From Hyphomicrobiaceae bacterium (GTDB taxonomy: Bacteria > Pseudomonadota > Alphaproteobacteria > Rhizobiales > Methyloligellaceae): DNA of 64,000 nt. Location of the stretch: the NCBI GenBank assembly GCA_028066055.1, contig JALCBY010000002.1:77026-141025 (forward strand). Direction: 5' to 3'. Under the pieces are notes generated by a model, which worked only from the letters and a program-made list of their open reading frames with translations, ran no database searches and had not been told where the DNA came from. The translations under genes were made by a program, and so were the position numbers. This document shows, piece after piece, positions 52,753-63,085 of the stretch. The stretch's first letter is position 1; each line of letters opens with the position of its first letter.

Positions 52753-53190
52753 ATGCATCGGGTCGGCATCATTCCCTTCGAAACCAAAAAGAAGGCCATC
52801 GCGATCCTGTTCGTCACCTCGCAGACGCGCGGGCGATGGATTCTGCCCAAGGGCCTTGCCAAGAAGAACGAGACCCATGCCGAAACCTGCCGCCGCGAAG
52901 GCTTCGAAGAGGCCGGCATTCGGGGCATCGTTCTGGAAAATTATCCGCTCACCGTCCTGATCGGCAAGAAGGCAGGCGGCACGATGGAGCAGGTCCCGGT
53001 CACCTATTATCCGTTTCTCGTGGAGAAACAGGAAGACAAATGGCCCGACCAGAAACGCCGCGAACGCCACTGGGCGCTTATCGAAGACGCACCGAAGGTA
53101 ACCTATCGGGAAGATTTTCTCGGTTTGATCAGGCAGTTTCAGGCGCTCACGCCCTGGATCAGGGAATTTGCAAAACAACATAAATCGTAG
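52753..53190 (+). CDS. NUDIX hydrolase
   Basis: This protein is 145 residues from the ATG giving MHRVGIIPFET. The NUDIX box GLAKKNETHAETCRREGFEEAGI (given in parts: G-x5-E-x7-REGFEEAGI) is near residues 35-57 and complete except for a glycine in place of the usual hydrophobic residue after RE. WILPKG precedes it and WALIEDAP follows, as in DIPP-type inositol/dinucleotide polyphosphate hydrolases. The start has AGGA about ten bases upstream. Its last 32 bases overlap the end of the convergent phosphate transporter gene. Confidence 0.85.
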   Translation: MHRVGIIPFETKKKAIAILFVTSQTRGRWILPKGLAKKNETHAETCRREGFEEAGIRGIVLENYPLTVLIGKKAGGTMEQVPVTYYPFLVEKQEDKWPDQKRRERHWALIEDAPKVTYREDFLGLIRQFQALTPWIREFAKQHKS

Positions 53191-54652
53191 CTGCCAATGC
53201 AGCCGCCGCGGGCACGGTCACGACCCATGCGGCGGCAATGGATAACGCAAACCGCCTGCGTACCAGACGCCGCTTGCCCCGCGCATTCCGGCTGTTGAAG
53301 GCCTCTTCGGCGGTTGCGTTGAGCTTGTGTCCCGGACGTAACTGACGGCGGTTCGGGTTTTCCAGGAATTCGCGCAAGAATCCAACGCCGAATACTGCGC
53401 CGACGGCAATGTGGGTTGAACTCACAGGCAGACCGAGCGTGGTCGCGATCAGGACGGTGATCGCTGACGATAACGCGACGCAATAAGCGCGCGGCGAATT
53501 GAGGCGGGTGATCTTTTCGCCGACAACAGCGATGAGTTTGGGACCGAACAGGCCAAGACCCAGCGCAATGCCGAAGGCGCCGATAACCATGACCCAGAGG
53601 GGAATGCTGACCTTGCTGGCAATCTCCGACTGATCCCCGATCGTCGACACGATCGCGGCCAACGGCCCCACCGCATTGGCAACGTCGTTTGCACCATGCG
53701 CGAATGACAGCAGCGCCGCCCCGGCGATAAGCGGCAGATCGAAGAGACTATTTATGTCGCGTTGTTCATTACTCAGGCTCCTGATGCGCCGCGCAATGTA
53801 TGGACGCGACAGCACCAGGGCCGCGATGAAGGACAGTCCGGCGAATGCGATGATCTCGATGGTAGACGGTTTCCATATCTTCTTCAGCCCCTTCAACGCC
53901 ATATATGCGGCGAATGCGCTCGCCATCACGGCAATGAGCAACGGGACCCACTTCAATGCCGCCTCAAGCCGGTTTTCCGCATCCATCACCCTCGTCTTGA
54001 TCAGCGCCAGAAGCATGGCCGCGATGGCCGCGCCGAACAGAGGCGATATCACCCAGCTCGCCGCAATTTTTGCCATCGTCGCCCAGTTCACCAGGTCAAT
54101 ACCGGCAGCCGCGACCCCGGCACCGAGCACACCGCCGACAATGGCGTGCGTCGTCGAAACGGGAGCGCTGAGCATTGTCGCCAGATTGATCCACAGCGCA
54201 GCGGCCAGAAGGGCACTGAGCATGAGGTAGCGGAAATTCTCCACGCTGACTCTATCGCCGGGTGCGATGATCCCCTTGGCAACGGTTTTCACCACGTCGC
54301 CGCCCGCGAGCAAGGCACCGGCGCTTTCGCACACCGCAGCAATAGCCACGGCGGCCATCACCGTCAGAACCTTGCCTCCGACCGCCGGCCCCATATTATT
54401 GGCGACATCGTTCGCACCGATGTTCAACGCCATGTAACCGCCGATCACCGCGGCACTGACGATGATCAGCGACTCTTCGCCGACACCGGTGTAACCGGCG
54501 CCGACCATCAAGGCGACGAATGCGAGAAACAGCAACGAAAGGCCGACCGGTACGATAGTACCGCGGACAACCAGGACCTGCGCCTGGCTGAAACCGAAGC
54601 GCCTCAGGTCATTGATGTATCGGTTTTCCGGTTTTTTGGCGGGTGCTTTCAC
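53159..54652 (-). CDS. pit: inorganic phosphate transporter, PiT family
   Basis: This 497-residue membrane protein has about ten to twelve helices and the two PiT signatures GANDVANNMGPAVGGKVL (about 57) and HGANDVANAVGPLAAI (about 320), with a long cytosolic middle loop (about 230-300). It takes up phosphate with H+ or as metal phosphate. It starts with MKAPAKKPENRYIND, an N-terminal cytosolic extension with a further 30 residues before the first helix. No pho box or PhoU-like gene is adjacent, so it is probably constitutive. Confidence 0.92.
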   Translation of the reverse strand: MKAPAKKPENRYINDLRRFGFSQAQVLVVRGTIVPVGLSLLFLAFVALMVGAGYTGVGEESLIIVSAAVIGGYMALNIGANDVANNMGPAVGGKVLTVMAAVAIAAVCESAGALLAGGDVVKTVAKGIIAPGDRVSVENFRYLMLSALLAAALWINLATMLSAPVSTTHAIVGGVLGAGVAAAGIDLVNWATMAKIAASWVISPLFGAAIAAMLLALIKTRVMDAENRLEAALKWVPLLIAVMASAFAAYMALKGLKKIWKPSTIEIIAFAGLSFIAALVLSRPYIARRIRSLSNEQRDINSLFDLPLIAGAALLSFAHGANDVANAVGPLAAIVSTIGDQSEIASKVSIPLWVMVIGAFGIALGLGLFGPKLIAVVGEKITRLNSPRAYCVALSSAITVLIATTLGLPVSSTHIAVGAVFGVGFLREFLENPNRRQLRPGHKLNATAEEAFNSRNARGKRRLVRRRFALSIAAAWVVTVPAAAALAATIYVVLQIP

Positions 54653-54880
54653 AGGATGAACCAGATCGTGAAAATCAGCAGTTCGGCAGCTGGTGGGAAA
54701 AATGCCGCAAACGAAGAATCAGCTACTGATTTGAGCAGTTATGACAGATTCATGACAGTGCCGGCGTGCAAGCCTGTGGAAACCGGCGCGGTGTCGTCTC
54801 GCCGACTTTGGTCTTCAGACTGGCGAACGTGAAGATCCCAGGGCTCTGATTGGCGTTCCTGCGGTTTTTGAGAGAAAGGT

Positions 54881-55567
54881 TTACCGGCTCTCCATCTGGG
54901 CATAGTGCTTGGTGAAACCGGTAAGCGGCAACGGCACGGTTATGTCCTTCTTCTGTAGGTTTTGGAATATTGCCTTTAACTGCTTACCTTTTTTCATTCC
55001 AGCCAACATCTGAGCGGAGAGCGGTCCGCTGGCGAAACAGCCATTCTGGTTGCAGGTCTGCAGAACCATGGCCTGGGGCGTGTTTTCATCGATTTGCAGC
55101 CGCACACCCGCCGGAAGGAACAATCCGAACGGTGTCTGAACGAGAAGGGATGGCTTCTTGGTCTGTGCCGGCAATGTCACTGTGACCCTGAGAAGCAGTT
55201 TACGGTTCTCCTTGAGTACCACGGCGCGCGACATCTGGCAGTTGAACCCGCGGCCTCCGGCCGCATTCTGACACTGAATATTCCAATCCGCCCTCTGCGC
55301 CGGTGCCGCGGCCTGAGTGGCGGACGGTTGTGCGCCGGGTGCAGGATTGACTCTGGGTGCTGCTGCGGGATTGCGTTGGGGCGCTTGTGCGGGGACGCGT
55401 TTCTGCACCTGCGTGGGGCTGGTACTCCAGTTGGGCGTTTGCGCCAATGCCGACCATCCGATCACGGCGATGACCGCCCAAATTCCCAAACCCGCAACGG
55501 CGCAGATCGTCCCGACGCCAACCACATTCCTCAACGCCGCTGGCGTCCACTCCATACTTTTCAACAT
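54881..55567 (-). CDS. invasion-associated locus B (IalB) family protein
   Basis: This 228-residue protein has an N-terminal membrane or signal helix (about 15-40; AVAGLGIWAVIAVIGW), a Pro/Ala/Gln-rich linker (about 50-95) and an IalB domain from about 100 to 228. Four or more cysteines (IQCQNAAGGRGFNCQM, LQTCNQNGCFASG) probably form disulfides outside the cytoplasm. The family is widespread in non-pathogenic alphaproteobacteria, so the name does not imply virulence. The role is unknown. It is a single gene; the 228-bp gap between its start-side neighbour and the PiT gene shows no gene. Confidence 0.88.
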   Translation of the reverse strand: MLKSMEWTPAALRNVVGVGTICAVAGLGIWAVIAVIGWSALAQTPNWSTSPTQVQKRVPAQAPQRNPAAAPRVNPAPGAQPSATQAAAPAQRADWNIQCQNAAGGRGFNCQMSRAVVLKENRKLLLRVTVTLPAQTKKPSLLVQTPFGLFLPAGVRLQIDENTPQAMVLQTCNQNGCFASGPLSAQMLAGMKKGKQLKAIFQNLQKKDITVPLPLTGFTKHYAQMESR

Positions 55568-55616
55568 TTACGCACCCACAATAGACTCAACACGGCCAGA
55601 CAACAGGATTGTCGGC

Positions 55617-56315
55617 TTACACTGGTTTACGGGCACGCTGACCGAATAGCACGGACTTGGCGTCCTTGTCCTTGCGCAAATCCCATTTCGCCCGCTCGTC
55701 CATCCCGACTTCCACAGCCCGCGCGACGGCCGGACGGTTTTGAATCCGCTCGTACCAATCCTTCAGATAGGAAAACTCGTCCAGATCCTGACCCTGACGT
55801 TCATACGGACGCACCCACGGATAGGCCGCCATGTCGGCAATGGAATAGTCGCCGGCGAGAAACTCGCTGTCCTTGAGCTGAATGTTCATGACACCATAAA
55901 GCCGGTTCACCTCGTCGGTATAGCGGTCGACCGAATATTCGTGTTTCTCGTCCGCATACTGGCGGAAATGATGAGCCTGGCCGGCCATGGGGCCGAGGCC
56001 CGCTTTCTGCCAGAAGAGCCATTCTTCCACTTTCACCCGGGCACGCTCTTCCTGCGGATAGAACTGGCCGGTCTTGCGCCCGAGATATTGGAGGATCGCT
56101 CCGGACTCGAATATCGAAATCGGTTCGCCGCCGGGTCCGTCATGGTCGACGATCGCCGGCATACGATTGTTCGGCGCAATCTTCAGGAACTCTTCGTCAA
56201 ATTGGTCGCCACGACCGATATTGATGTATTTCACATTGTAGGGAAGACCCGTCTCCTCCAGGAAAATGGTGATCTTGAAGCCGTTCGGGGTCGGCCAGTA
56301 ATAAAGGTCAATCAT
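55617..56315 (-). CDS. glutathione S-transferase (YfcG/nu-class type)
   Basis: This protein is 232 residues from the ATG giving MIDLYYWPTPNGFKITI. The N-terminal domain has TPNGFKI, the glutathione site of nu-class enzymes, NNRMPAIVDHDG and FESGAILQYLGRKTGQF. The helical domain begins about 90, with the usual DYSIADMAAYPWVRPYERQG cap near 160. Such enzymes reduce disulfides using two glutathiones. The start is 71 bp after the quinone oxidoreductase stop on the same strand, so both may respond to electrophiles together. Confidence 0.88.
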   Translation of the reverse strand: MIDLYYWPTPNGFKITIFLEETGLPYNVKYINIGRGDQFDEEFLKIAPNNRMPAIVDHDGPGGEPISIFESGAILQYLGRKTGQFYPQEERARVKVEEWLFWQKAGLGPMAGQAHHFRQYADEKHEYSVDRYTDEVNRLYGVMNIQLKDSEFLAGDYSIADMAAYPWVRPYERQGQDLDEFSYLKDWYERIQNRPAVARAVEVGMDERAKWDLRKDKDAKSVLFGQRARKPV

Positions 56316-56385
56316 TGCGATAACTCTCACATCTAAAAGGTCGGTTGAGGGGGGTAAAACTATTGGCGTGCTCCGCGCCCGCCGC

Positions 56386-57360
56386 CTAGGGCAGCAAAAC
56401 GGTCGATCCGGTGGTCTTGCGGCCCTCGAGATCCTTGTGAGCCTGGATTGCATCGGATAACGGATATGTCTGGTTGATCTCGATCTTCACGTCGCCGGAT
56501 TTGACCACGTCGAACAACGCGCCGGAAAGCTCTTCCAGGTCGGCCCGATCGGCAATATGGGTGAACAGCGTCGGGCGCGTCGCGTATAGCGAGCCTTTCT
56601 GCGCCAGAAGCCCCAGATTGATATCGGGCAACGGACCAGACGCCTGACCGAAGGTCGCCCAAAGGCCAAATTTCTTGAGACAATCGAGCGATGCGGGAAA
56701 CGTATCCTTGCCGATGGAATCGTAAACCACGTCGCAGCCCTTGCCGCCGGTCAGCTCTTTGACACGCTCGACAAAATCTTCTTCCTGATAATTGATCGTA
56801 TGTGTGCAGCCGAACGATTGTGCGAGTTCGGCTTTCTCCGCCGACCCCACCGTGCCGATCATTGTGGCACCAAGCTTCTTCGCCCACTGACAGACAATCA
56901 GGCCGACGCCGCCCGCAGCAGCGTGGAAAAGGAAGGTCGTTTCCGGTGTCACTTTATAAGTACGCAGGAGCAGATAGGCCGCCGTCATGCCCTTGAGCAT
57001 CATTGCCGCACCTGTCCTGTCATCGATGCCATCCGGCAGGACAACCAGCCGGTCGGCAGGAACGATGCGCTCCTCTGCGTAGGACCCGATGGCGCCGCAA
57101 TATGCGACCCGATCTCCGGCTTTGACGTGGGTTACGCCCTCGCCAACCGCCACCACCTCGCCGGCCCCTTCCATGCCCGGTGTGAACGGCATCTTGTCCT
57201 GGGGGTATGTGCCCATGCGGAAATAGACATCGATGTAATTCAGACCGACGGCCGTCTGCTTGAGACGCGCTTCACCCGCTCCCGGCTCGCCGACCTCGAC
57301 CTCCTCCCACTTCATGACCTCCGGGCCGCCGGTCTCGTGAATCTGAATTGCGTGTGTCAT
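56386..57360 (-). CDS. NADPH:quinone oxidoreductase (zeta-crystallin-like)
   Basis: This protein is 324 residues from the ATG giving MTHAIQIHETGG (an ATG three codons earlier is possible). It is a zinc-free medium-chain reductase: no cysteine zinc loop, TPGMEGAGEVVAVGEGV, AAGGVGLIVCQWAKKLGA for NADPH and the end LEGRKTTGSTVLLP. It reduces quinones by one electron with NADPH in the cytoplasm. It heads a probable two-gene unit with the downstream GST. The 172-bp gap to gatB carries no recognised gene. Confidence 0.9.
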   Translation of the reverse strand: MTHAIQIHETGGPEVMKWEEVEVGEPGAGEARLKQTAVGLNYIDVYFRMGTYPQDKMPFTPGMEGAGEVVAVGEGVTHVKAGDRVAYCGAIGSYAEERIVPADRLVVLPDGIDDRTGAAMMLKGMTAAYLLLRTYKVTPETTFLFHAAAGGVGLIVCQWAKKLGATMIGTVGSAEKAELAQSFGCTHTINYQEEDFVERVKELTGGKGCDVVYDSIGKDTFPASLDCLKKFGLWATFGQASGPLPDINLGLLAQKGSLYATRPTLFTHIADRADLEELSGALFDVVKSGDVKIEINQTYPLSDAIQAHKDLEGRKTTGSTVLLP

Positions 57361-57532
57361 GGAACTCATACCCTCTCTTGAACTGGCTTTGCCGCCGACA
57401 TTAGCAGCATTGACGGCGTGTGGCGCAAGCCTCGTGCGTCATGAGCCGAAAAACTCCTTTGCTTCGCGTCGGATCGGTAAGCAAGCAAGAATTGGAGGGT
57501 GTCTAGCCCGCCCGCGGTACGCCTGAGAGCGA

Positions 57533-59014
57533 TCAGCTTTCTGCGACGTCGAGCTTCTCGCGCAGGAGCTGATTGACCATCTGCGGGTTGGCCTTGCCGC
57601 CGGTTTTCTGCATCACCTGGCCGACAAACCATCCGAGCGTCTGCGGCTTGGCCTTGACCTGCTCGACCTGTTTCGGATTGGCGGCGACCACTTCGTCCAC
57701 CACCTTCTCGATTTCGCCCGTATCGGTCACCTGTTTCAGGCCACGTTCCTCGACAAGCTTTTCCGGGTTACCACCCGTTTCCCACACGAGGTCATAGAGG
57801 TCCTTGGCAATCTTGCCGGAGATGGTTCCCTCCGCCGTCATTTTCAGAATTGCCGTGTTGGCCTTGGCGGAAACCGGGGCATCTTCAAACGCGATGCCTT
57901 CCTTGTTGATGCGCCCAAGATGCTGGTTCAGCACCCAGTTGACGGCCGCAGCCGGTTCTGCACCTAGCCCGACCATTTGCTCGAAGTAGTCGGCACGTTC
58001 CTTTTCCGCTACTAGCACCTCGGCATCGTAATGCTGCAGGTTCCAGTCCTTCATGAAGCGCGCCTTCTTCTGATCCGGAAGTTCCGGCAGGTGCGCGGCG
58101 AGGTCGTCCACATAGGCCTGGGTGAATTCCAGCGGCAGTAAATCGGGATCAGGGAAATAGCGATAGTCATGCGCCTCTTCCTTGGTGCGCATGGAACGCG
58201 TTTCGCCGGTCTTGGGATCGAACAGGCGTGTCTCCTGCTCGATTTCGCCGCCGTCTTCGATGATCTCGATCTGGCGCCGGGCTTCATATTCGATGGCCTG
58301 GCCGATGAAACGGATCGAATTCACGTTCTTGATTTCACAGCGTGTACCCAGATCCTCACCCGGACGCCGTACCGAAACGTTGACGTCGGCACGCAGCGAC
58401 CCTTCCTCCATGTTGCCGTCGCAGGTGCCGAGATAGCGCAAGATCGAGCGCAGCTTGGAGACATAGGCCTGCGCCTGCGCCGATGATCTGATGTCCGGCT
58501 TCGAGACGATCTCCATGAGGGCCACGCCCGACCGGTTCAGGTCCACGTAGGACGATTTCGGATCCTGGTCGTGCAGGCTCTTACCCGCATCCTGCTCCAG
58601 ATGCAGGCGCTCGATGCCGACACGGATTTCTTTGCCATCATCCATGTCCAGCGCGACTTCGCCCTCGCCGACAATCGGCTGGGTGAATTGGGAAATCTGA
58701 TAGCCCTGCGGCAGGTCAGGGTAGAAATAATTCTTCCGGTCGAATACCGAAACCAGATTGATCTTCGCGTTGAGTCCGAGGCCCGTTCGTACGGCCTGCG
58801 CCACACATTCCTGGTTGATGACCGGGAGCATGCCGGGCATGGCGGCATCGACAAGGCTCACCTGCGCGTTCGGCTCCGCTCCAAATTCGGTTGACGCTCC
58901 GGAAAACAATTTGGCTTTCGACGTTACCTGCGCATGGACTTCCATGCCGATGACCATTTCCCAGTCACCGGTGGACGAATTGATCAGATGCGCGGGCGCG
59001 CCCTCATTCGCCAT
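57533..59014 (-). CDS. gatB: aspartyl/glutamyl-tRNA(Asn/Gln) amidotransferase subunit B
   Basis: This 493-residue protein starts at the ATG giving [10 protein letters not shown]. GatB is the kinase-like subunit that activates Glu-tRNA(Gln) or Asp-tRNA(Asn). [20 protein letters not shown] opens the cradle domain, [23 protein letters not shown] and [12 protein letters not shown]-like [12 protein letters not shown] follow, and the C-terminal YqeY-type helical tail ([19 protein letters not shown]) is complete. The start overlaps the chorismate mutase stop by 11 bases. Two non-Gat genes lie between it and gatA in the operon. Confidence 0.96.
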   Translation of the reverse strand: MANEGAPAHLINSSTGDWEMVIGMEVHAQVTSKAKLFSGASTEFGAEPNAQVSLVDAAMPGMLPVINQECVAQAVRTGLGLNAKINLVSVFDRKNYFYPDLPQGYQISQFTQPIVGEGEVALDMDDGKEIRVGIERLHLEQDAGKSLHDQDPKSSYVDLNRSGVALMEIVSKPDIRSSAQAQAYVSKLRSILRYLGTCDGNMEEGSLRADVNVSVRRPGEDLGTRCEIKNVNSIRFIGQAIEYEARRQIEIIEDGGEIEQETRLFDPKTGETRSMRTKEEAHDYRYFPDPDLLPLEFTQAYVDDLAAHLPELPDQKKARFMKDWNLQHYDAEVLVAEKERADYFEQMVGLGAEPAAAVNWVLNQHLGRINKEGIAFEDAPVSAKANTAILKMTAEGTISGKIAKDLYDLVWETGGNPEKLVEERGLKQVTDTGEIEKVVDEVVAANPKQVEQVKAKPQTLGWFVGQVMQKTGGKANPQMVNQLLREKLDVAES

Positions 59015-59315
59015 CGGAGCCCTCACGCAACTTCTCTTCCTCATACTGGATGAACCAGCCGATCATCTGCCGCCACAGCGCTTCGGCCAGTTCCGGCGGC
59101 AGCCCTTTTTCCTCCGCCTGCGCCCGCACCTTGTCGACGACCTGCTGGATACGCCAGGGCACCACCGCATCTTCCGGCGCGTCCTTGAGTTGCCACGCCC
59201 GGTCCACATAAGTGAACCGTTCCGCGATCAACTCCACCAGCACCCGGTCAATCCGGTCGATCTCAACGCGGACCTGGTCCATGTTCTCGCAGTCCTGTGC
59301 CTTGCGTGGTGACAT
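59004..59315 (-). CDS. chorismate mutase (AroQ-type, monofunctional)
   Basis: This protein is 103 residues from the ATG giving MSPRKAQDC. It has the three-helix AroQ pattern: [21 protein letters not shown] (split at the conserved Asp), the lysine of AWQLK and the late [16 protein letters not shown] helix. It would convert chorismate to prephenate, or belong to the isochorismate-pyruvate lyase-like branch (PchB), which has the same fold. It lies between ridA (17-bp gap) and gatB (11-base overlap). Nothing nearby is for aromatic amino-acid synthesis. Confidence 0.8.
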   Translation of the reverse strand: MSPRKAQDCENMDQVRVEIDRIDRVLVELIAERFTYVDRAWQLKDAPEDAVVPWRIQQVVDKVRAQAEEKGLPPELAEALWRQMIGWFIQYEEEKLREGSDGE

Positions 59316-59332
59316 TTTTTCCCTTTTCCCGT

Positions 59333-59767
59333 TCAATCCGTTGGTGCCCAGGCGTTCTGCCAGTTCTGATCGTCGTCGACGATAAGCGCCTCGGCCTCGA
59401 TCTCCACCAGCCACGCCGGATCAAGCAGACCGGAGACGACGACCATCGTTGCCGCGGGCCGGATTTCGCCGAAAACCTCGCCATGGGCGTTCCCGACCTC
59501 TTCCCACAGCGCGGCGTCGGTAATGAACATCCGGGTGCGCACAACATGCCTCATCTCCGCACCCGTTTCCTTCAGTGCGGCGGCAATGATGTCCAGGCAG
59601 CGGCGCGTTTGCGCACCGGCGTCGCCAGCACCGACATTCTTACCGTCGGCGCTGACCGGAGCCGTTCCACTGACGAACACCATGTTTCCGACACGCACGG
59701 CGCGCGAAAAGCCGATAGGCTTCTCGTAAGGACTTCCGGAAGACACCCGTTGACGATCGGCACTCAT
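59333..59767 (-). CDS. RidA/YjgF family deaminase
   Basis: This protein is 144 residues from the ATG giving MSADRQRV, which overlaps the gatA stop (ATGA). It has [13 protein letters not shown] near 33, the conserved Arg in [10 protein letters not shown] near 103 that binds substrate carboxylate, and a C-terminal [12 protein letters not shown]. RidA proteins hydrolyse reactive enamine/imine intermediates from amino-acid metabolism. This one is of the longer subgroup. Its translation is coupled to gatA. Confidence 0.85.
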   Translation of the reverse strand: MSADRQRVSSGSPYEKPIGFSRAVRVGNMVFVSGTAPVSADGKNVGAGDAGAQTRRCLDIIAAALKETGAEMRHVVRTRMFITDAALWEEVGNAHGEVFGEIRPAATMVVVSGLLDPAWLVEIEAEALIVDDDQNWQNAWAPTD

Positions 59768-61248
59768 GACACACTCCACCAGTCTTCCGGTTCCGGGAGC
59801 TTGCCCGCTGCCTGCTCGATCACATGCCCCACGCGGAACAGCATTTCCTCGTCAAATGCCTTGGAGATGAGCTGCAGTCCGAGTGGCGTTCCTTCGCCGG
59901 AAATCCCTGCTGGGATCGAAATACCGGGCAGGCCGGACATGTTGGCGGGAACCGTGAAGATATCGTTCAGATACATCTCGATCGGATCGCCGGACTTCTC
60001 GCCGAGCGCAAATGCCGGCCCCGGTGTCGCCGGGGTCAGCAGGACGTCGACATCTTCAAAAACCTGCTCGAAATCGCGCTTGATGAGCGTGCGCACACGC
60101 TGCGCCTTGAGATAATAGGCGTCGTAATATCCGGCCGACAGAACATAGGTACCAATGAGCACGCGGCGCTTCACTTCCGCGCCGAACCCGGCGGCCCGCG
60201 TCTTCTCATACATGTCGATGATGTCGTCACCCTCGACCCGCAACCCGTAGCGCACGCCGTCGTAACGCGCGAGGTTCGAGGAGGCTTCTGCCGGCGCAAC
60301 GATATAGTAAGCGGGCAGCGCGTATTTGGTGTGCGGCAGGCTCACATCGGCCAATTCAGCGCCTGCGTCCTTGAGCCATGCAATGCCCTGATGCCACAGG
60401 GTTTCGATCTCCTTTGGCATCCCCTCCATGCTGTATTCTTTCGGGATGCCGACTTTCAAACCCTTGATGCTCTGGCCCACGGCCGCTTCATAGTCGGGCA
60501 CGGCCACGTTGACGCTGGTGGTGTCTTTTTCATCGTAGCCGGCCATCGCGCCCAGCATGATCGCGGAATCGCGCACGCTCCGCGTGATCGGGCCTGCTTG
60601 GTCGAGCGACGAAGCAAACGCAACCGTGCCCCAGCGCGAGCACCGCCCGTATGTCGGCTTGAGGCCGACCGTTCCGGTCAGCGATGCGGGCTGGCGGATC
60701 GAACCGCCGGTGTCGGTCGCCGTCGCACCCTGACACATATAGGCCGCAACCGCGCTGGCCGAGCCGCCCGAAGACCCTCCGGGCACGAGCTTCGCGTCGC
60801 TGCCGTCTCTGCGCCACGGATTGATGACCGGGTCGTAACAGCTCGTCTCGTTGGACGACCCCATGGCGAACTCGTCGCAATTGAGTTTGCCGAGCATGAC
60901 CGCGCCGGCATCCCAGAGGTTCTGCGTCACCGTAGATTCGTAGCCGGGCTCAAACCCGTCCAGAATGTGGGAACAGGCCGTCGTCCGCACGCCCTTGGTG
61001 CAGAACAGATCCTTGATGCCGAGCGGAATCCCCTCCATGGGTCTCGTGTCGCCCTTGGCAATCCGCTCATCGCTCGCGCGCGCCTCGTCCAGCGCGTGCT
61101 CCTGCGTTGGCAGAATGAATGCGTTGAGCGCCGCGTTGCCCGTCTCGATGGCATCGAGATGGGCCTGAGCCAACTCCTCGGCGGAAAACGCCTTCGCCGT
61201 CAGCGCCTCGCGCGTTTCCGCGATGGTCAGACGTGTCGGATCACTCAC
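59764..61248 (-). CDS. gatA: aspartyl/glutamyl-tRNA(Asn/Gln) amidotransferase subunit A
   Basis: This 494-residue amidase releases ammonia from glutamine for transamidation of misacylated tRNA. The Ser-cisSer-Lys triad is seen in [11 protein letters not shown] (Lys near 78) and [15 protein letters not shown] (near 155-170, nucleophile [12 protein letters not shown]). The C-terminal [20 protein letters not shown] is typical. It lies 4 bp after gatC and overlaps ridA by four bases. Confidence 0.96.
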   Translation of the reverse strand: MSDPTRLTIAETREALTAKAFSAEELAQAHLDAIETGNAALNAFILPTQEHALDEARASDERIAKGDTRPMEGIPLGIKDLFCTKGVRTTACSHILDGFEPGYESTVTQNLWDAGAVMLGKLNCDEFAMGSSNETSCYDPVINPWRRDGSDAKLVPGGSSGGSASAVAAYMCQGATATDTGGSIRQPASLTGTVGLKPTYGRCSRWGTVAFASSLDQAGPITRSVRDSAIMLGAMAGYDEKDTTSVNVAVPDYEAAVGQSIKGLKVGIPKEYSMEGMPKEIETLWHQGIAWLKDAGAELADVSLPHTKYALPAYYIVAPAEASSNLARYDGVRYGLRVEGDDIIDMYEKTRAAGFGAEVKRRVLIGTYVLSAGYYDAYYLKAQRVRTLIKRDFEQVFEDVDVLLTPATPGPAFALGEKSGDPIEMYLNDIFTVPANMSGLPGISIPAGISGEGTPLGLQLISKAFDEEMLFRVGHVIEQAAGKLPEPEDWWSVS

Positions 61249-61252
61249 CGGA

Positions 61253-61540
61253 CTACTCCACCACCTTGGGCACGACGAAGAAATTGTCCGTGCTCTCCGG
61301 CGCGTTCTTGACGATTTCCTCAGGGTAACCGCCGTCGGTCACCTCGTCCTTACGCATATGGATCTGCATATCCGTGACACAGGTCATGGGCTCAACGCCG
61401 TCCGTATCGACTTCGCTCAACTGTTCGACCCATCCGAGAATTCCGGTGAGTTCGTTCTCGAGTGTTTTCGCTTCCGCGTCGCTGACCTTGATGCGGGCAA
61501 GGCGGGCGATATGGCGCACCGTCGCATCGTCGATTTTCAT
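61253..61540 (-). CDS. gatC: aspartyl/glutamyl-tRNA(Asn/Gln) amidotransferase subunit C
   Basis: This protein is 95 residues from the ATG giving [19 protein letters not shown], with AAGGCGG upstream; an earlier in-frame ATG at 61621 is less supported. The helical start and the later [17 protein letters not shown] belt that wraps GatA are the GatC pattern, and [11 protein letters not shown] at the end is typical. It is the first gene of gatC-gatA-ridA-aroQ-gatB and is divergent from the YbaK-type gene, with 92 bp between starts. Confidence 0.95.
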   Translation of the reverse strand: MKIDDATVRHIARLARIKVSDAEAKTLENELTGILGWVEQLSEVDTDGVEPMTCVTDMQIHMRKDEVTDGGYPEEIVKNAPESTDNFFVVPKVVE

Positions 61541-61632
61541 GGAACCGCCTTCGCTCTTGAAACTCTGGTTTGAGGGTGCACTCATAGCCCGCACATTGAC
61601 CCCGCGCAACACAGGCGACACGAGAAGAACCC

Positions 61633-62112
61633 ATGACCGAGCTGAGCAACGCCAACAAACGGTTCATAGAAGGCGCCAAGGCACGCGGTGTCGACGTCAC
61701 CGTCCGCGTGATGGACAACAGCACGCGGACCGCCGAAGACGCCGCAAAGGCATGCGGCTGCACCGTAGACCGCATCGTCAAATCACTCGTTTTTCAGGGT
61801 GCCGATACAGGGAACCCCTATCTCCTTCTTGTATCCGGTCCGAACCGGGTGAACGAGAAAGGCGTTGCGGCAATTATCGGTGAAGAACTTGAAAGACCGG
61901 ATGCGGATTTCGTGCGCGAGACCACCGGCTATTCCATCGGCGGCATTCCACCGCTTGCTCATACGACACCGCTGGCGACCTATATGGATAAGGACCTCCT
62001 GGCCTTCGAGACGGTCTGGGCCGCGGCGGGCACGCCTAAGGCGGTGTTCGAGGTCGACCCCGCCCGGCTCAGAGAAACCACGGGGGCGGAAGTCATTGAC
62101 GTAACGGAATAA
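61633..62112 (+). CDS. YbaK/EbsC-type aminoacyl-tRNA deacylase
   Basis: This 159-residue single-domain editing protein has [14 protein letters not shown] (the catalytic lysine near 49), [14 protein letters not shown] and a GGIPPLAH loop near 115 which, with [10 protein letters not shown], is the family signature. It removes misloaded amino acids from tRNA(Pro) (Cys or Ala) or related tRNAs. It is stand-alone, not fused to ProRS. The divergent position from gatC, also a translation-fidelity gene, may be meaningful. Confidence 0.87.
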   Translation: MTELSNANKRFIEGAKARGVDVTVRVMDNSTRTAEDAAKACGCTVDRIVKSLVFQGADTGNPYLLLVSGPNRVNEKGVAAIIGEELERPDADFVRETTGYSIGGIPPLAHTTPLATYMDKDLLAFETVWAAAGTPKAVFEVDPARLRETTGAEVIDVTE

Positions 62113-62169
62113 GCATATCACGGCATTCCACACTCTGGAGGCCATCGAAAGCAAAAGAAGGAGCGCGCA

Positions 62170-63081
62170 ATGACTTCAGATTATCCCCGGGACATGATCG
62201 GATATGGCGCGAACCCGCCCGATCCACGATGGCCGGGTAACGCGCGTCTGGCGGTCAATTTCGTGCTCAACTACGAGGAAGGTTCCGAGGAGTCGATCCT
62301 GGATGGCGAGCAGCAAACCGAGACCGGGTTAACCGAGAACGCAAGCGTGGTGTTTCCGCCCGGCATGCGGAACCTCGGCGCTGAGTCGATGTTCGAATAT
62401 GGCAGCCGTGCGGGTTTCTGGCGGTTGATGCGGCTGTTTTCGGCACATGACATGCCGGTCACGATCTACGGTTGCGCCCTGGCGTTGGAGCGCAATCCGG
62501 ACGCGATCGAGGCGATCAAGACAGCCGGGCACGACGTCTGCAGTCACGGCTGGCGCTGGGTCAAACACTATGAGCTCGATCTGGAGACCGAACGCGACCA
62601 CATCCGGCGCGCCGTCGCGTCCATTGAGCGGGCCTTCGGCGAGCGTCCGCTCGGCTGGTACTGCCGGTATGCGCCGAGCGAAAACACGCGGCGGTTGCTG
62701 ATTGAGGAAGGCGGCTTTCTCTACGATTCCGATTCCTATGCCGATGACCTGCCTTTCTGGACCGACGTGGACGGCAAGGCGCATCTGATCGTGCCATATA
62801 CCCTGACCAACAACGATGTGTTGTTCATGCGCGGGTCTCTCGCAACGGCGGATGATTATTTTCAATACATCAAGGACGGGTTCGACATGCTCTACGATGA
62901 AGGCGCGACTGCGCCCAAGATGATGTCGGTCGGTCTGCATAACCGCATCATCGGTCATCCCGCGCGGGCCGTAGGATTGGCGCGGTTGCTCGATTACATC
63001 TCCGGGTTCGACGACGTTTGGGTCTGCCGACGCGCCGATATTGCGCGGCACTGGATTGAGCAGCATCCGTTTCAAAAATGA
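62170..63081 (+). CDS. puuE: polysaccharide-deacetylase-fold allantoinase (PuuE-like)
   Basis: This 303-residue protein opens with RDMIGYGANPPDPRWPGNARLAVNF (given here split at the Pro-Pro turn), which is the PuuE pattern, followed by NYEEGSEESILDGE, EYGSRAGFWRLMRLF and GHDVCSHGWRWVKHYE. The NodB fold lacks the usual H-x-H-x pattern of sugar deacetylases. It would hydrolyse allantoin to allantoate in uric-acid breakdown. No other purine gene is visible before the right edge. The start lies 57 bp after the YbaK-type gene. Confidence 0.85.
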   Translation: MTSDYPRDMIGYGANPPDPRWPGNARLAVNFVLNYEEGSEESILDGEQQTETGLTENASVVFPPGMRNLGAESMFEYGSRAGFWRLMRLFSAHDMPVTIYGCALALERNPDAIEAIKTAGHDVCSHGWRWVKHYELDLETERDHIRRAVASIERAFGERPLGWYCRYAPSENTRRLLIEEGGFLYDSDSYADDLPFWTDVDGKAHLIVPYTLTNNDVLFMRGSLATADDYFQYIKDGFDMLYDEGATAPKMMSVGLHNRIIGHPARAVGLARLLDYISGFDDVWVCRRADIARHWIEQHPFQK

Positions 63082-63085
63082 TCAA

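Noticed and set aside
59824-61311. Plus-strand open frame of 495 codons opposite gatA
   Set aside because: Antisense shadow of gatA; no recognisable fold.
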